NCBI GenBank assembly: GCA_964503275.1
Contig: CAZCZO010000002.1
Span: 1-64,000 of the forward strand
DNA from: DASRAP01 sp964503275
GTDB taxonomy: Bacteria; Gemmatimonadota; Gemmatimonadetes; Gemmatimonadales; Gemmatimonadaceae
Reading direction: 5' to 3'
Length of the DNA: 64,000 bases
The position numbers and the translations under genes are program-made. The notes under the pieces are model-generated. The model searched no databases. It saw only the letters and a list, made by a program, of their open reading frames with translations, and was not told the origin of the DNA. Shown here one piece after another: positions 31,574 through 41,063 of the stretch; positions within the stretch are counted from its first letter, which is position 1; the number at the start of each line of letters is the position of its first letter.

Positions 31574-31617
31574 CCCGTAAATATACCGAAATCGGCCCCG
31601 TGGCGATATTCCTCCGT

Positions 31618-34209
31618 ATGCACTCGACCCGACCACTGCTCCTCGCGCTGCTGCTCTCCGCCGCCTGCGGGCTCAGCAGCGACCCTGCCCCCGGCGTGTC
31701 GGCGGAACTGGCCGAGCATCGGGCGGCGACCATCAGCGACCTGCGCTACGAGCTACAGCTCACCGTGCCGCCGCTGCGCAGCGCGCCGGTCTCTGGCACG
31801 GTCGCGATCCGCTTCACGTGGCGCGACACCTCGGGCGCGCCGCTGGTGCTGGATTTCCGCGGTGACACCAGCGCACTGACGCCGGTGGTGGTGAACCAGA
31901 CGCCGCTGACGCCGCGCACGCCGAATGGGCATGTGGTGATCCCCGCGAGCGCGTTGCAGCAGGGCGAGAACCTCGTGACGCTGGCCTTCCGCGCCACCGA
32001 CGACGCGCTGAACCGCCAGGACGACTTCCTCTACGCGCTGTTCGTGCCCGACCGCGCCGCCACGGCCTTCCCGTCGTTCGATCAGCCGGACCTGAAGGCG
32101 CGCTACACGGTCAGCATCGACGCGCCGCCGGGCTGGCGGGCGATCAGCAATGGCGCGGTGCTCACGCGCGACAGCAGCGCTGCACGGGTGCGCACGACGC
32201 ACGCGGAGACCCAGCCGATCCCCACCTACCTGTTCACGTTCGCGGCCGGCGTGTTCCAGGTGGACTCGGCGCAGCGCGACGGACGCTGGCTCACGATGTA
32301 CCACCGCGAGACCGATGCCGCGAAGGTCGCACGCAATCGTGGGGCGATCTACGACCTGCATGCCACCGCGCTGCGCTGGCTGGAGGCGTACACAGGCATC
32401 GCGTATCCGTTCGAGCACTTCGCGTTCCTGGCCGTGCCGAGTTTCCAGTTCGGCGGCATGGAGCACCCGGGCGCGGTGTGGTACCGGGCGTCGTCGCTGT
32501 TCCTCGAGGAGAGCGCGACGCAGCAGCAGTACCTGGGGCGGGCGAGCTTGATCGCGCACGAGACGGCGCACATGTGGTTCGGCGACCTCGTGACCATGCG
32601 GTGGTTCAACGACGTGTGGATGAAGGAGGTCTTCGCGAACTTCATGGCGGCGAAGATCGTCGAGCCGTCGTTCCCCGAGGTGGATCACCGGCTCCGCTTC
32701 TACCTCGCGCATCACCCGACGGCCTACGGGGTGGACCGCACGCTGGGGGCGAACCCGATCCGGCAGCCGCTGGAGAATCTGCGGCAGGCGGGGTCGCTGT
32801 ACGGGGCGATCATCTACCAGAAGGCGCCGATCGTGATGCAGCAATTGGAGGCGCTGATCGGGGCGGACGCCATGCGCGAGGGGCTGCGTGCCTATCTGGC
32901 GCAGCATCGCTACGGCAATGCGACCTGGTCGGATCTGGTGGACGTGCTCGACGCGCGGACGCCGATGGATGTGCGCGCGTGGAGCCGCGCGTGGGTGGAG
33001 GAGGCCTGGCGCCCACAGATCGAGGCGACCTGGCGGGCCGGCGAGCTCCTTGTCACGCAGCGCGATCCGCGGCCCGACCGCGGACTGCGGTGGACGCAGA
33101 CGATGACGGTGGCGGTCGGCACTGCGACCGGCGTGGACAGCGTGCGCGTGGAACTGCAGGGCGACATGACGCGCCTCGCGATGGCCGAGCGGCCGACGTG
33201 GATCCTGCCCGGCGCGGACGGGCTCAGTTACGGTCGCATGCAGCTCGATGCCGCCAGCCGCGACGCGCTGCTCCGCGCGGCACCCGGACTGCCCTCGGCG
33301 ATGTTGCGGGCGACGGCCTACCATGCGCTGTGGGAGTCCGTGCTGGCGGGGACGACGGCGCCGCGGGAGCATCTCACGTTGCTGCTTCGCGCCGTACCGA
33401 GCGAGCCCGAGGAGTTGATCTCGGCGCAGCTGCTGGGGCAGTTGCGTCTGGTGTACTGGGGCTATCTGCCCGACAGCGCGCGCGTCGCCGCCGCGCCCGC
33501 CGTGGAGGCGATGCTCAGCGATGCGCTCGCCGCCGCGACGACCGTGAGCCGCAAGAGTGCGCTCTGGGCCACCTTCGTGGGGGTCGCCCGCACGCCCAGC
33601 GCGGTGGCGCGCCTGCAGCGCGTGTGGCGTGGCGCGGAGACCGTCCGGGGACTGGTGCTGGCCGAGCCGCAGATGACGGCGTTGGCCGAGGCCTTGGCGC
33701 TGCGTGAGGTGGCGGGCGCGGATTCCATTTGGACCGTGCAGCGCGGGCGCATCACCAACCCCGACCGGAGGGCGCGCTTCGACTTCGTACGGCGGGCGTA
33801 TGTCGCGGACCCTGCACAGCGCGATTCGCTGGTGGCGAGCTTCGCCGACGTCGCGCAGCGGGGCCGCGAGAGCTGGGTGCTGGACGCCCTCGGCGCGGCG
33901 GCGCACCCGCTGCGGGCGTCGCACGCGGAGCGCTACGTGCTGCCGGGCCTGCAGTTGGTCGAGGAGATCCAGCAGACCGGCGACATCTTCTTCCCCCTGA
34001 GCTGGCTCAATGCCCTGCTGGCCGGGCAGCAGTCGGTCGCGTCGGCGGAGGCGGTGGTACAGTATCTGGACCGCACGCCCGACCTGCCGCCGCGGCTGCG
34101 GGGCAAGGTCCTGCAGGCGGCGGACGATGTGTTCCGGGCGGCGCGGATCGTCCACGGCTGGACGGGCGGGCCGCGCCTGGAGAGTGACCCGCCGGCTCAA
34201 CGGCGCTGA
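31618..34209 (+). CDS. M1-family aminopeptidase, lipoprotein
   Basis: The 863-residue protein is a gluzincin aminopeptidase. HETAH (314-318) and Glu337 (18 residues later, in VWMKEVFAN) bind zinc, and FGGMEH near 278-283 replaces the usual GxMEN exopeptidase motif. A signal with lipobox-like LLLSAAC places it on the periplasmic side. The N-terminal domain is the family beta sandwich; the C-terminal 400 residues are helical repeats. It should remove N-terminal residues from imported or released peptides. The start ATG 31618 directly precedes the signal; a longer upstream frame is rejected. Confidence 0.9.
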   Translation: MHSTRPLLLALLLSAACGLSSDPAPGVSAELAEHRAATISDLRYELQLTVPPLRSAPVSGTVAIRFTWRDTSGAPLVLDFRGDTSALTPVVVNQTPLTPRTPNGHVVIPASALQQGENLVTLAFRATDDALNRQDDFLYALFVPDRAATAFPSFDQPDLKARYTVSIDAPPGWRAISNGAVLTRDSSAARVRTTHAETQPIPTYLFTFAAGVFQVDSAQRDGRWLTMYHRETDAAKVARNRGAIYDLHATALRWLEAYTGIAYPFEHFAFLAVPSFQFGGMEHPGAVWYRASSLFLEESATQQQYLGRASLIAHETAHMWFGDLVTMRWFNDVWMKEVFANFMAAKIVEPSFPEVDHRLRFYLAHHPTAYGVDRTLGANPIRQPLENLRQAGSLYGAIIYQKAPIVMQQLEALIGADAMREGLRAYLAQHRYGNATWSDLVDVLDARTPMDVRAWSRAWVEEAWRPQIEATWRAGELLVTQRDPRPDRGLRWTQTMTVAVGTATGVDSVRVELQGDMTRLAMAERPTWILPGADGLSYGRMQLDAASRDALLRAAPGLPSAMLRATAYHALWESVLAGTTAPREHLTLLLRAVPSEPEELISAQLLGQLRLVYWGYLPDSARVAAAPAVEAMLSDALAAATTVSRKSALWATFVGVARTPSAVARLQRVWRGAETVRGLVLAEPQMTALAEALALREVAGADSIWTVQRGRITNPDRRARFDFVRRAYVADPAQRDSLVASFADVAQRGRESWVLDALGAAAHPLRASHAERYVLPGLQLVEEIQQTGDIFFPLSWLNALLAGQQSVASAEAVVQYLDRTPDLPPRLRGKVLQAADDVFRAARIVHGWTGGPRLESDPPAQRR

Positions 34210-34279
34210 CCCCGGCGCGTAGTATCTATCTGGGGCCGGGTGGCCCCTTCACACCACGAACCCTTCCGAGGGAGTCCTG

Positions 34280-37075
34280 ATGATGCGTGTTCGCCTGCGG
34301 CCGATGCTCGGCCTCTTTGCTCTGCTCACCCTGGCCAGCGGCGCGATGGAGTCGCTGCTCGCGCAACCGGTGGCGCAGGCCGTCAGCGCGGTGCGGCTGC
34401 GCGAGATCGGCCCGACGCGGCAGGGCGGGCGCTATGTGGAGTTCGCCGTGGTCGAGTCGAATCCGCGGGTGTTCTACGCGGCGACGGCGACCGGGGGCCT
34501 GTGGAAGACGGTCAACAACGGCGTGACGTTCACGTCGGTGTTCGACGATCAGCCCGATATCGCGCTGGGCGCGGTGGCCGTGTCGCAGAGCAACCCCGAC
34601 ATCGTGTACGTGGGCACGGGCGAGGCGAACAACTCGCGCAGCACCTACGACGGCAAGGGCATGTACAAGAGCACCGACGGCGGGCGCACGTGGCGCTCGA
34701 TCGGGCTGCCGAACGCGGGCCGGATCGGCCGCATCGTGGTGCATCCGACGAACCCGAACATCGTGCACGTGGCGGTGAGCGGGCGGCTCTACAGCGAGAA
34801 TCCGGACCGCGGCATGTACCGCACGACGGACGGCGGGCAGACCTGGACCAAGACGCTGGATCACAAGGTCGATGGGCGCGAGATCGGCGCGATCGATGTG
34901 GCGATGGACCCCAAGAACCCGCAGGTGCTGTATGCGGCGACCTACGACAAGGTGCGCAAGCCGTGGACCTTCGCCGAGGGCGGGCCGGGCAGTGCGCTGT
35001 GGAAGTCCACCAACGGGGGCAGCTCGTGGCAGCGCCTGAGCAGCGGTCTGCCGACGGGGATGATCGGGCGGATCGGGATCTCGGTGTACCACAAGGACCC
35101 GAAGATCGTGTATGCGGTGGTCGAGAACGCGAACTCGGCGACGATGAACGCCGAGGAGCGTGCGCGGAAGATGCGCGAGGGCTTCGGCGATGGGTCGATC
35201 GGCGACGAGCTGTACCGCTCGGACGACGCGGGCGCGACGTGGAAGAAGGTCGCCCCGGTGCCGGCGGCCGGCGCGGCGGCCGGTGCGGGTGGCCGCGGCA
35301 ATGCGGTGCCGGGCTGGACCGGCGGTGGCCCGCCGTACTGGTACGGGCAGATCCGTGTGGACCCGAACGACGCGGACCACGTGTACCTGCTGAGCGTGTC
35401 GGTCACGCACACGACGGACGGCGGCAAGACCTGGTCGCGGGCCTTCGCGTTCGGGGGGGACAATCACGCGCTGTGGATCAACCCCAAGGATAGCGATCAC
35501 CTGATCCTCGGGCACGACCACGGGATGGGCGTGAGCTTCGACGCGGGCCGCAGCTGGCTGAGCCCGGACAACAAGCCGCTGGCGCAGTACTACGCGGTCG
35601 GCTACGACATGGAGCGTCCGTACAACGTGTACGGCGGGCTGCAGGACAACGGGTCGTTGCGCGGGCCCAGCACGCTCAAGAACGGGGGGTCGATCCCCTT
35701 CGAGGCGTGGTTCCGCGTGGGCGGCGGTGACGGGTTCTACAACGTGGTGGATCCCACGGATTCGCGCTGGTTGTACAACGAGTCGCAGTTCGGTGCCATC
35801 CAGCGCATGGACCAGACGACGGGGCAGTCGCGCTCGATCCGCTACACGCGGCCGCAGGGCCAGCCGACGCTGCGCTGGAACTGGATGTCGCCGATCGTGA
35901 TCTCGCCGCATGACCCGGCGACCATCTACCACGGCGCGAATGTGGTGGTGAAGTCCACCAACCGTGGCGACACGTGGACGGAGATCAGCCCGGACCTCAC
36001 GAAGAATCTGCCGGAGCGGCGCGACGGCTCGGGCAACATCCAGTACGCGACGATCACGACGCTGGAAGAGTCGGCGATCGTGCCGGGCCTGATGTGGGCC
36101 GGCACGGACGACGGCAATGTGCAGCTGACGCGCAACGGCGGTGCGGCGTGGACGGATGTCACGGCGAAGATCACCGGCCACGTGGGCCACTGGGTGAGCC
36201 GCGTGATCGCGTCGCATCACAACGCGGGCACCGCCTACGTGACGGCGACGGGCTACCGCTCGGACGACTTCAAGCCCTACGTGTGGAAGACCACGGACTT
36301 CGGGAACACCTGGACGTCGATCGCCGGCAACCTGCCGAACGAGCCGATCAACGTGATCCGTGAGGACCGCAAGAACCCCAACTTGCTGTTCGTGGGCACC
36401 GACCTGGGGCTCTATGCCACGCTCGACGGCGGCCAGACCTGGCACCGCATGCGCAATGGCATGACGACGAACCCGGTGCACGACCTGGCGATCCATCCGC
36501 GCGAGCAGGAGTTGATCGTGGGCACGCACGGCCGCGGCATCTACATCGCGGACATCAGCGGCTTGCAGGCGCTGACGCCGACGGTGCTGGCGCAGGACGC
36601 CGCGCTGGCGCCCATCGTGCCGACGGTGCAGTACAAGGGCGAGATGCGGCCGGTGACGGCGAACAACAACTACGACGGGCAGAGCCGGGCGCCCGGCGTG
36701 CACATCAACTACTACCTGAAGGCCGCGACGACGGGCGTGACGGTGCGCGTGTATGACGGCGTGCGGTTGATCGCCGAGACGGCGGGGCCGGGTGCCGCGG
36801 GCCTCAACTCGGTGCGCTGGACCATGCAGGCCTCGCGGGCGCGGATCGAGGGTGAGGCGGCCGGCGGTGGCGGGCGTGGTGGCTTCGGCGGTGGCGGAGG
36901 TGGCGGCGGCGGTCGCGGCGGTGCCCCGGGCGGGGGCGCGGCGCCGGTGCAGCCGGCCTTCCCCACGCCCTCGGGCGCGGCGGCGCTGTCGACGGTGCCC
37001 CCGGGCGAGTACCGGGTTGTGCTGGTCGTGGGCGGCAAGGAATACACCCAGAGCGCGCTGGTGATCGCCGAGTAG
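34280..37075 (+). CDS. Sortilin/VPS10-like BNR-repeat protein
   Basis: The 931-residue secreted protein has a signal peptide (LGLFALLTLASGAMESLLAQ). At least nine Asp-box repeats of the form S/T-x-D-x-G-x-T-W follow, for example STDGGRTW, TTDGGQTW, SDDAGATW and TTDFGNTW, which build one or two large beta-propellers. It is often annotated as glycosyl hydrolase, but no catalytic residues can be assigned. Near residues 860-888 is a low-complexity Gly/Arg run, followed by a small beta domain ending GEYRVVLVVGGKEY. GGGAG-like GAGGGAG precedes ATGATG. A terminator hairpin follows at 37097. Confidence 0.85.
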   Translation: MMRVRLRPMLGLFALLTLASGAMESLLAQPVAQAVSAVRLREIGPTRQGGRYVEFAVVESNPRVFYAATATGGLWKTVNNGVTFTSVFDDQPDIALGAVAVSQSNPDIVYVGTGEANNSRSTYDGKGMYKSTDGGRTWRSIGLPNAGRIGRIVVHPTNPNIVHVAVSGRLYSENPDRGMYRTTDGGQTWTKTLDHKVDGREIGAIDVAMDPKNPQVLYAATYDKVRKPWTFAEGGPGSALWKSTNGGSSWQRLSSGLPTGMIGRIGISVYHKDPKIVYAVVENANSATMNAEERARKMREGFGDGSIGDELYRSDDAGATWKKVAPVPAAGAAAGAGGRGNAVPGWTGGGPPYWYGQIRVDPNDADHVYLLSVSVTHTTDGGKTWSRAFAFGGDNHALWINPKDSDHLILGHDHGMGVSFDAGRSWLSPDNKPLAQYYAVGYDMERPYNVYGGLQDNGSLRGPSTLKNGGSIPFEAWFRVGGGDGFYNVVDPTDSRWLYNESQFGAIQRMDQTTGQSRSIRYTRPQGQPTLRWNWMSPIVISPHDPATIYHGANVVVKSTNRGDTWTEISPDLTKNLPERRDGSGNIQYATITTLEESAIVPGLMWAGTDDGNVQLTRNGGAAWTDVTAKITGHVGHWVSRVIASHHNAGTAYVTATGYRSDDFKPYVWKTTDFGNTWTSIAGNLPNEPINVIREDRKNPNLLFVGTDLGLYATLDGGQTWHRMRNGMTTNPVHDLAIHPREQELIVGTHGRGIYIADISGLQALTPTVLAQDAALAPIVPTVQYKGEMRPVTANNNYDGQSRAPGVHINYYLKAATTGVTVRVYDGVRLIAETAGPGAAGLNSVRWTMQASRARIEGEAAGGGGRGGFGGGGGGGGGRGGAPGGGAAPVQPAFPTPSGAAALSTVPPGEYRVVLVVGGKEYTQSALVIAE

Positions 37076-37096
37076 CACATCGGCGCTCCAGGAGGG

Positions 37097-37132
37097 GATG
37101 TGGCGCGGGGGCTCCGGTCCTCGCGCCACATC
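37097..37132. terminator. Terminator hairpin after the BNR gene
   Basis: GATGTGGCGCG (37097-37107) pairs perfectly with CGCGCCACATC (37122-37132), 22 bases after the BNR stop. Only short T runs follow (CGCTTTCG). Confidence 0.6.
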
Positions 37133-37196
37133 GCGCTTTCGCGCCTGTGCGCGGGGCACGATACTTGAAGGACCTCTCATCGCTGGCGGTGTCTGC

Positions 37197-38450
37197 GTGC
37201 GTGCATGGCTGCTGGTCCCGTCGCTGCTGCTGTGTCTGGCGTCGTCCGTGGCCGCACAGGTCCGTGAGGTGCCGGTGGCCTTCGATGCGGCCGGCCGGGT
37301 GCGGGTGGTGACGCCCGCGCTGGTGCAGCGCTTGTCGTTGACGCCACCGGCGTGGCCGGTGACGGGCGTGTTCGCGGAGGCGCGGCTCTTCGCGTCGGGC
37401 GACACCTTCGTCCTCGCGGTGCAGCGGTCCGACGGCAGCGTCGACCGCTATGCGCTGGACATGGCGCAGCGGCAGGCGCTGGACGCCGCGATCAGCACCG
37501 CGATGGCGGCGACCGGCCGACCGGTGACGGAGGACCGCCCCTACGACATCTCGGAGCCCGCACGCGGGGCGTTCCTGCGCAACCAGATGATCCTCTCAGC
37601 GGCGCTGTACATGCCGCTGGCCGCGACGCTCTCCGGCGACGGCAAGGCGGGGGCGGTGATCTGGACGCTGGGCACGGGGGCGTCGTACTTCGTGTTGTCG
37701 GCCATCACCAAGAATCAGAGCATCACGCGGGCGCAGAACCATCTGTCGACCGACGGGGCGCTTCGCGGACTGGCGATGTCCTCGGCGTTGCTGACGGTGG
37801 CGCAGAGCGATGCGAGTGACGATGCCTACGTGGCGACCTCGTTGGTGGGGGCGCTGGGTGGCGCGGTGCTCGGGACGTCGCTGGGTCGCAAGTGGACCGA
37901 CGGCGAGGCGCATGCCGCGACGGGCGCGTCGACGCTCGGCGCGCTCACGACGCTGGGCACGCTGGGGGCGGTGGGTGCGATCAAGGACAACGAGGATAAC
38001 GGGCGCCTGGTCGCGGGGTCGATGCTCGCCAGCGGCGTCGCGGGCTATGCGCTGGGCGTGAAGTACCCGCGGATCGCGCCCTACCGGGTGACCAGTGGCG
38101 ATGTCGATGCGCTGTACATCACCACGGCGATCGGCGTGCTCGCGGGTGCGATCCCGCACTTCAAGAACGACCCGGACGAGCGGGCCTTGGCCGCGTCGCT
38201 GACCGGCGGTGGGCTGGCCGGCCTGTTGCTCGGCGAGCGGCTGCTGGCGCGGCGCTTCGACCACAGCGAGGCGGACACCTGGCGGCTGTGGCTGGGCGCG
38301 ATCGGCGGTGGCCTGATGGGGGCCGGAGTGGGTATCCTTGCAGAGTCGAACGCAACGGTCGGGGTGAGTCTCACGACGGTCGGTGCCTCGGCTGGTGTGT
38401 GGCTGGCGCATCGATTGATCAGCCCCGAACGCGCATCCTCCAAACGTTGA
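37197..38450 (+). CDS. Secreted or membrane protein with Gly-rich helices, unknown
   Basis: From GTG 37197 the product has 417 residues. It starts with a signal (WLLVPSLLLCLASSVAAQ), then a beta-containing region of about 100 residues. The last 270 residues carry repeated hydrophobic, Gly/Ala-rich segments such as ATSLVGALGGAVLGTSLG and IGGGLMGAGVGILAES that resemble glycine-zipper membrane helices. I do not recognise a family. The start is the weakest point: an upstream frame from 37098 runs through the terminator hairpin and is unlikely. Confidence 0.55.
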   Translation: MRAWLLVPSLLLCLASSVAAQVREVPVAFDAAGRVRVVTPALVQRLSLTPPAWPVTGVFAEARLFASGDTFVLAVQRSDGSVDRYALDMAQRQALDAAISTAMAATGRPVTEDRPYDISEPARGAFLRNQMILSAALYMPLAATLSGDGKAGAVIWTLGTGASYFVLSAITKNQSITRAQNHLSTDGALRGLAMSSALLTVAQSDASDDAYVATSLVGALGGAVLGTSLGRKWTDGEAHAATGASTLGALTTLGTLGAVGAIKDNEDNGRLVAGSMLASGVAGYALGVKYPRIAPYRVTSGDVDALYITTAIGVLAGAIPHFKNDPDERALAASLTGGGLAGLLLGERLLARRFDHSEADTWRLWLGAIGGGLMGAGVGILAESNATVGVSLTTVGASAGVWLAHRLISPERASSKR

Positions 38451-38454
38451 CCTC

Positions 38455-40212
38455 ATGCTCCTGACGTTGCTTGCCGCGACCGCGCTCGCGGCCGCCCCAC
38501 CGGTCGCGCCGTCCGTTCCGTCGTCGTCGTCGCCGCCGGTGGTGGACTTCCAGTTCACGGACATCGACGGCAAGACGGAGTGGTTGTCCGACCTGCCGCC
38601 CGCGAAGGCCTACATGATCGTGATGCGCGAGGTGGGCTGTCCCATCTCGGGCAAGTATGCGCCCAAGGCCGCGCGTCTCGCGAAGGACTATGCCTCGAAG
38701 GGCGTGGCCGTGCTCTACCTCAACGTGAATCCGACGAACACCATCGCGCAGATCCGCAGCGATGAGATCGGGCGGCACGGCTTCACGGGGCGCTACATCC
38801 ACGATCCGGAGCAGCGCATCGGGCGCATCCTCGGGGTGCGGTCCACGGGCGAGGTGTTCGTGCTCGACAAGGACCGCCGCTTGCAGTTCCGCGGGCCGGT
38901 GGATGATCAGCATGGCATCACAGTGTCGCGGCCGCGGGTGCAGCGCGAGTACCTGACCGACGCCCTCGACGCCGTGCTCGCGGGCCGCGCGCCGCGGGAG
39001 GCGGAGGTGACCGCCGAGGGCTGCCTGTTGGGGCTCGACAAGGTGGCCCTGCTGCCGGCGGCGGTGACGTTCCACCGTGACGTCGCACCCATCGTCCAGA
39101 ACAACTGCCAGACCTGTCACCGAGCCGACGGCATGGGGCCCTTCGCGCTGGAGACCTACGAGCAGGTGCACGCGAAGCGCACGATGATCTCGTACATGGT
39201 CAAGCAGGGCCTGATGCCGCCATGGTTCGCGCACAAGGATGTGGGCGAATGGTCCAACGACCGGCGGCTACCGGAGCGGGATCTGCTGACGCTGCTGCGC
39301 TGGGTCGACGAGGGTGGTCCGCGCGGGGACGTGGCCGATGCACCGCCGCCGCGGACCTGGTCCACGGCGTGGAACATCGGCGAGCCCGACGCCGTGGTGC
39401 GCATGCCGCAGCCCTTCGCGATCCCGGCCGAGGGGGTGATCGACTATCAGGTGTTCTACGTGAAGACGGACTTCGACGAGGACAAGTGGATCACGGCGAT
39501 GGAGATGCGGCCCAGCGCGCGGCAGCAGGTGCATCATGCGCTGGTGTTCATCGAGGAGCCGGGCGTGGCGCCGCGGCAGCAGCAGGGCGGCCTGCAGGGT
39601 TTCTTCGCGGCGTACGCCCCGGGCGCGGTGGGTGTCGCGTACCCCGAGGGGACCGCGAAGCGCTTGCCCAAGGGCGCGACGCTGAAGTTCCAGATGCACT
39701 ACACCACGAACGGCGTGGCGACGTTCGACCAGACCGAGCTGGGCTTCGTGTTCGCGGATGCGCCGCCACCGCAGCAGGTGCAGACGTCCACGGCGGTGAA
39801 CGTGCGCTTCGAGATCCCGCCGGGTGCGCCCAACTACGAGGTGGTGGGCGAGCGCCGACTCCCGGTGGCGGGCACGCTGCTGAACTTCTTTCCGCATATG
39901 CACGTGCGCGGCAAGGCATTCCGCATGGAGCTGGTGCTGCCCGACGGGACGGTGCAGCGCCTGCTCGAGGTGCCGCGCTACGACTTCAACTGGCAGTTGG
40001 CCTATGTGCTGAAGACGCCGATCGAGGTGGCAGCAGGTACCATCGTGCGGGCGACCGCGTGGTATGACAACAGTCCGGGGAACCCTGCGAATCCCGACCC
40101 GACGGCGACGGTGAAGTTCGGCGAGCAGAGTTGGGACGAGATGATGATCGGATACTTCGATTGGTTGCCGCGGCGGCCGGCCACTCCGCCGCCACCGCCT
40201 GCGGGTCGCTGA
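38455..40212 (+). CDS. Thioredoxin-like / cytochrome c / copper monooxygenase-like fusion
   Basis: The 585-residue secreted protein has three parts. Residues about 30-180 are a redoxin domain with MREVGCPISGKY, a single peroxidatic-type Cys. Residues about 205-300 hold a haem-binding CQTCH (218-222). Residues about 310-575 resemble the two halves of type II copper, ascorbate-dependent monooxygenases (peptidylglycine hydroxylase-like): a His pair at 360-361 in QQVHHALVF and HMH at 481-483 in FPHMHVRG could be the CuH and CuM ligands. It probably carries out a periplasmic oxidation with electrons passed from the haem. It starts 5 bases after the previous stop. Confidence 0.75.
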   Translation: MLLTLLAATALAAAPPVAPSVPSSSSPPVVDFQFTDIDGKTEWLSDLPPAKAYMIVMREVGCPISGKYAPKAARLAKDYASKGVAVLYLNVNPTNTIAQIRSDEIGRHGFTGRYIHDPEQRIGRILGVRSTGEVFVLDKDRRLQFRGPVDDQHGITVSRPRVQREYLTDALDAVLAGRAPREAEVTAEGCLLGLDKVALLPAAVTFHRDVAPIVQNNCQTCHRADGMGPFALETYEQVHAKRTMISYMVKQGLMPPWFAHKDVGEWSNDRRLPERDLLTLLRWVDEGGPRGDVADAPPPRTWSTAWNIGEPDAVVRMPQPFAIPAEGVIDYQVFYVKTDFDEDKWITAMEMRPSARQQVHHALVFIEEPGVAPRQQQGGLQGFFAAYAPGAVGVAYPEGTAKRLPKGATLKFQMHYTTNGVATFDQTELGFVFADAPPPQQVQTSTAVNVRFEIPPGAPNYEVVGERRLPVAGTLLNFFPHMHVRGKAFRMELVLPDGTVQRLLEVPRYDFNWQLAYVLKTPIEVAAGTIVRATAWYDNSPGNPANPDPTATVKFGEQSWDEMMIGYFDWLPRRPATPPPPPAGR

Positions 40213-40234
40213 GGTCGGCGCGCCCGCGATGCAG

Positions 40235-40267
40235 AACGCCCCGCCGAGCAGCGCTCGGCGGGGCGTT
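40235..40267. terminator. Strong bidirectional terminator
   Basis: A perfect 15-bp stem (40235-40249 with 40253-40267) and a 3-base loop lie between two converging genes (stops at 40212 and 40290). T-rich sequence beyond it is weak, but the stem is very stable. Confidence 0.75.
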
Positions 40268-40289
40268 CGTGGTGTTCGAGCCTTCGAGT

Positions 40290-40895
40290 CTAGATGGTCT
40301 CGTTGACCGCGACACCGCACATGGTGCCGCTCACCGTGCCCGCGCCCGCCATGTTCAGATTGATCGTGATATCGGCGGCGCAGGAACCCGACGAGCCGTC
40401 GGAGCTGTAGCGGAAGCCGCCCGTGATGGTGCCACCGAACGAGCTCCCGGTGCCGGATACGTTGGAGTTGAACTTGATGCGGAGATTCGGTGCACCGTTG
40501 AACGTCCAGATGCGGCCCGACTCGGACGCCGCCTTGCAGTTGTTGTGCGTCTGGCGGAGGTCAACGCTGACCGAGCCAGCGCTCTGGCCCGTCGTGTTGT
40601 ACGACACCGTGCCGGCGAGCTTCTGGTTACCGCCGTTGGGGCAGGGCGTCGTCTCGCTGATCGACTGGCTCCCGCTCTGCAGCGCCAAGCCGGCCGGGAG
40701 TTCGACCTCGCCACCGAACAGGCCACCGCCGATGAAGCCGATCGCTGACAGCGCGGAAAGCGCGTCCGCCACCTCCTCGGCAGACAGGTCACCCGTGTTG
40801 GACGGGCCCGAGGGCTCATCGTCGCCGCCGCACGCGGCGATGCTGAACGAGAGCGCGGCGAGCAGGGCGATGGGACGGGAACGAACGAACGACAT
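40290..40895 (-). CDS. Hypothetical lipoprotein
   Basis: From ATG 40895 (201 residues) the protein starts with a signal and lipobox SIAAC followed by GGDDEPSGPS, a typical lipoprotein linker. The mature part is Gly/Ser/Thr-rich and beta-like with paired Cys residues (TPCPNGG, NNCKAA, GSCAAD, TMCGV). AAGGAG lies just upstream of the start. No family is recognised. Confidence 0.68.
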   Translation of the reverse strand: MSFVRSRPIALLAALSFSIAACGGDDEPSGPSNTGDLSAEEVADALSALSAIGFIGGGLFGGEVELPAGLALQSGSQSISETTPCPNGGNQKLAGTVSYNTTGQSAGSVSVDLRQTHNNCKAASESGRIWTFNGAPNLRIKFNSNVSGTGSSFGGTITGGFRYSSDGSSGSCAADITINLNMAGAGTVSGTMCGVAVNETI

Positions 40896-41001
40896 CGTGT
40901 GGGCTCCTTGCAGATGGCCAAGTGGTGGATCCATCCGGGAAACTCCGGATGAACAGCACGACGATACCGCTTTGAAAAGATTCGTGCAAGCGTCAGAGAA
41001 A

Positions 41002-41043
41002 GTGACAGGGGCCACCGAACGGTCGTTCGGTGACCCCTGTCAC
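41002..41043 (-). terminator. Rho-independent terminator of the alanine symporter gene
   Basis: GTGACAGGGG (41002-41011) pairs with CCCCTGTCAC (41034-41043), and CACCGAACG (41013-41021) with CGTTCGGTG (41024-41032), with one mismatch between. On the minus strand the stem is followed by TTTCTCT. It lies 21 bases beyond the symporter stop. Confidence 0.75.
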
Positions 41044-41063
41044 AAAAGGCCGGCCGGACCGCG

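Noticed and set aside
29301..31580. Plus-strand open frame of about 759 codons
   Set aside because: It is antisense to the FAD oxidoreductase, membrane protein and nucleotidyltransferase genes and shows no domain.
31753..34200. Minus-strand open frame of about 815 codons
   Set aside because: It is antisense to the M1 peptidase and has no recognisable domain.
34226..37405. Minus-strand open frame of about 1,059 codons
   Set aside because: It is antisense to the BNR-propeller gene, has Arg/His/Pro-rich low-complexity composition and no domain; a shadow of high-GC coding sequence.
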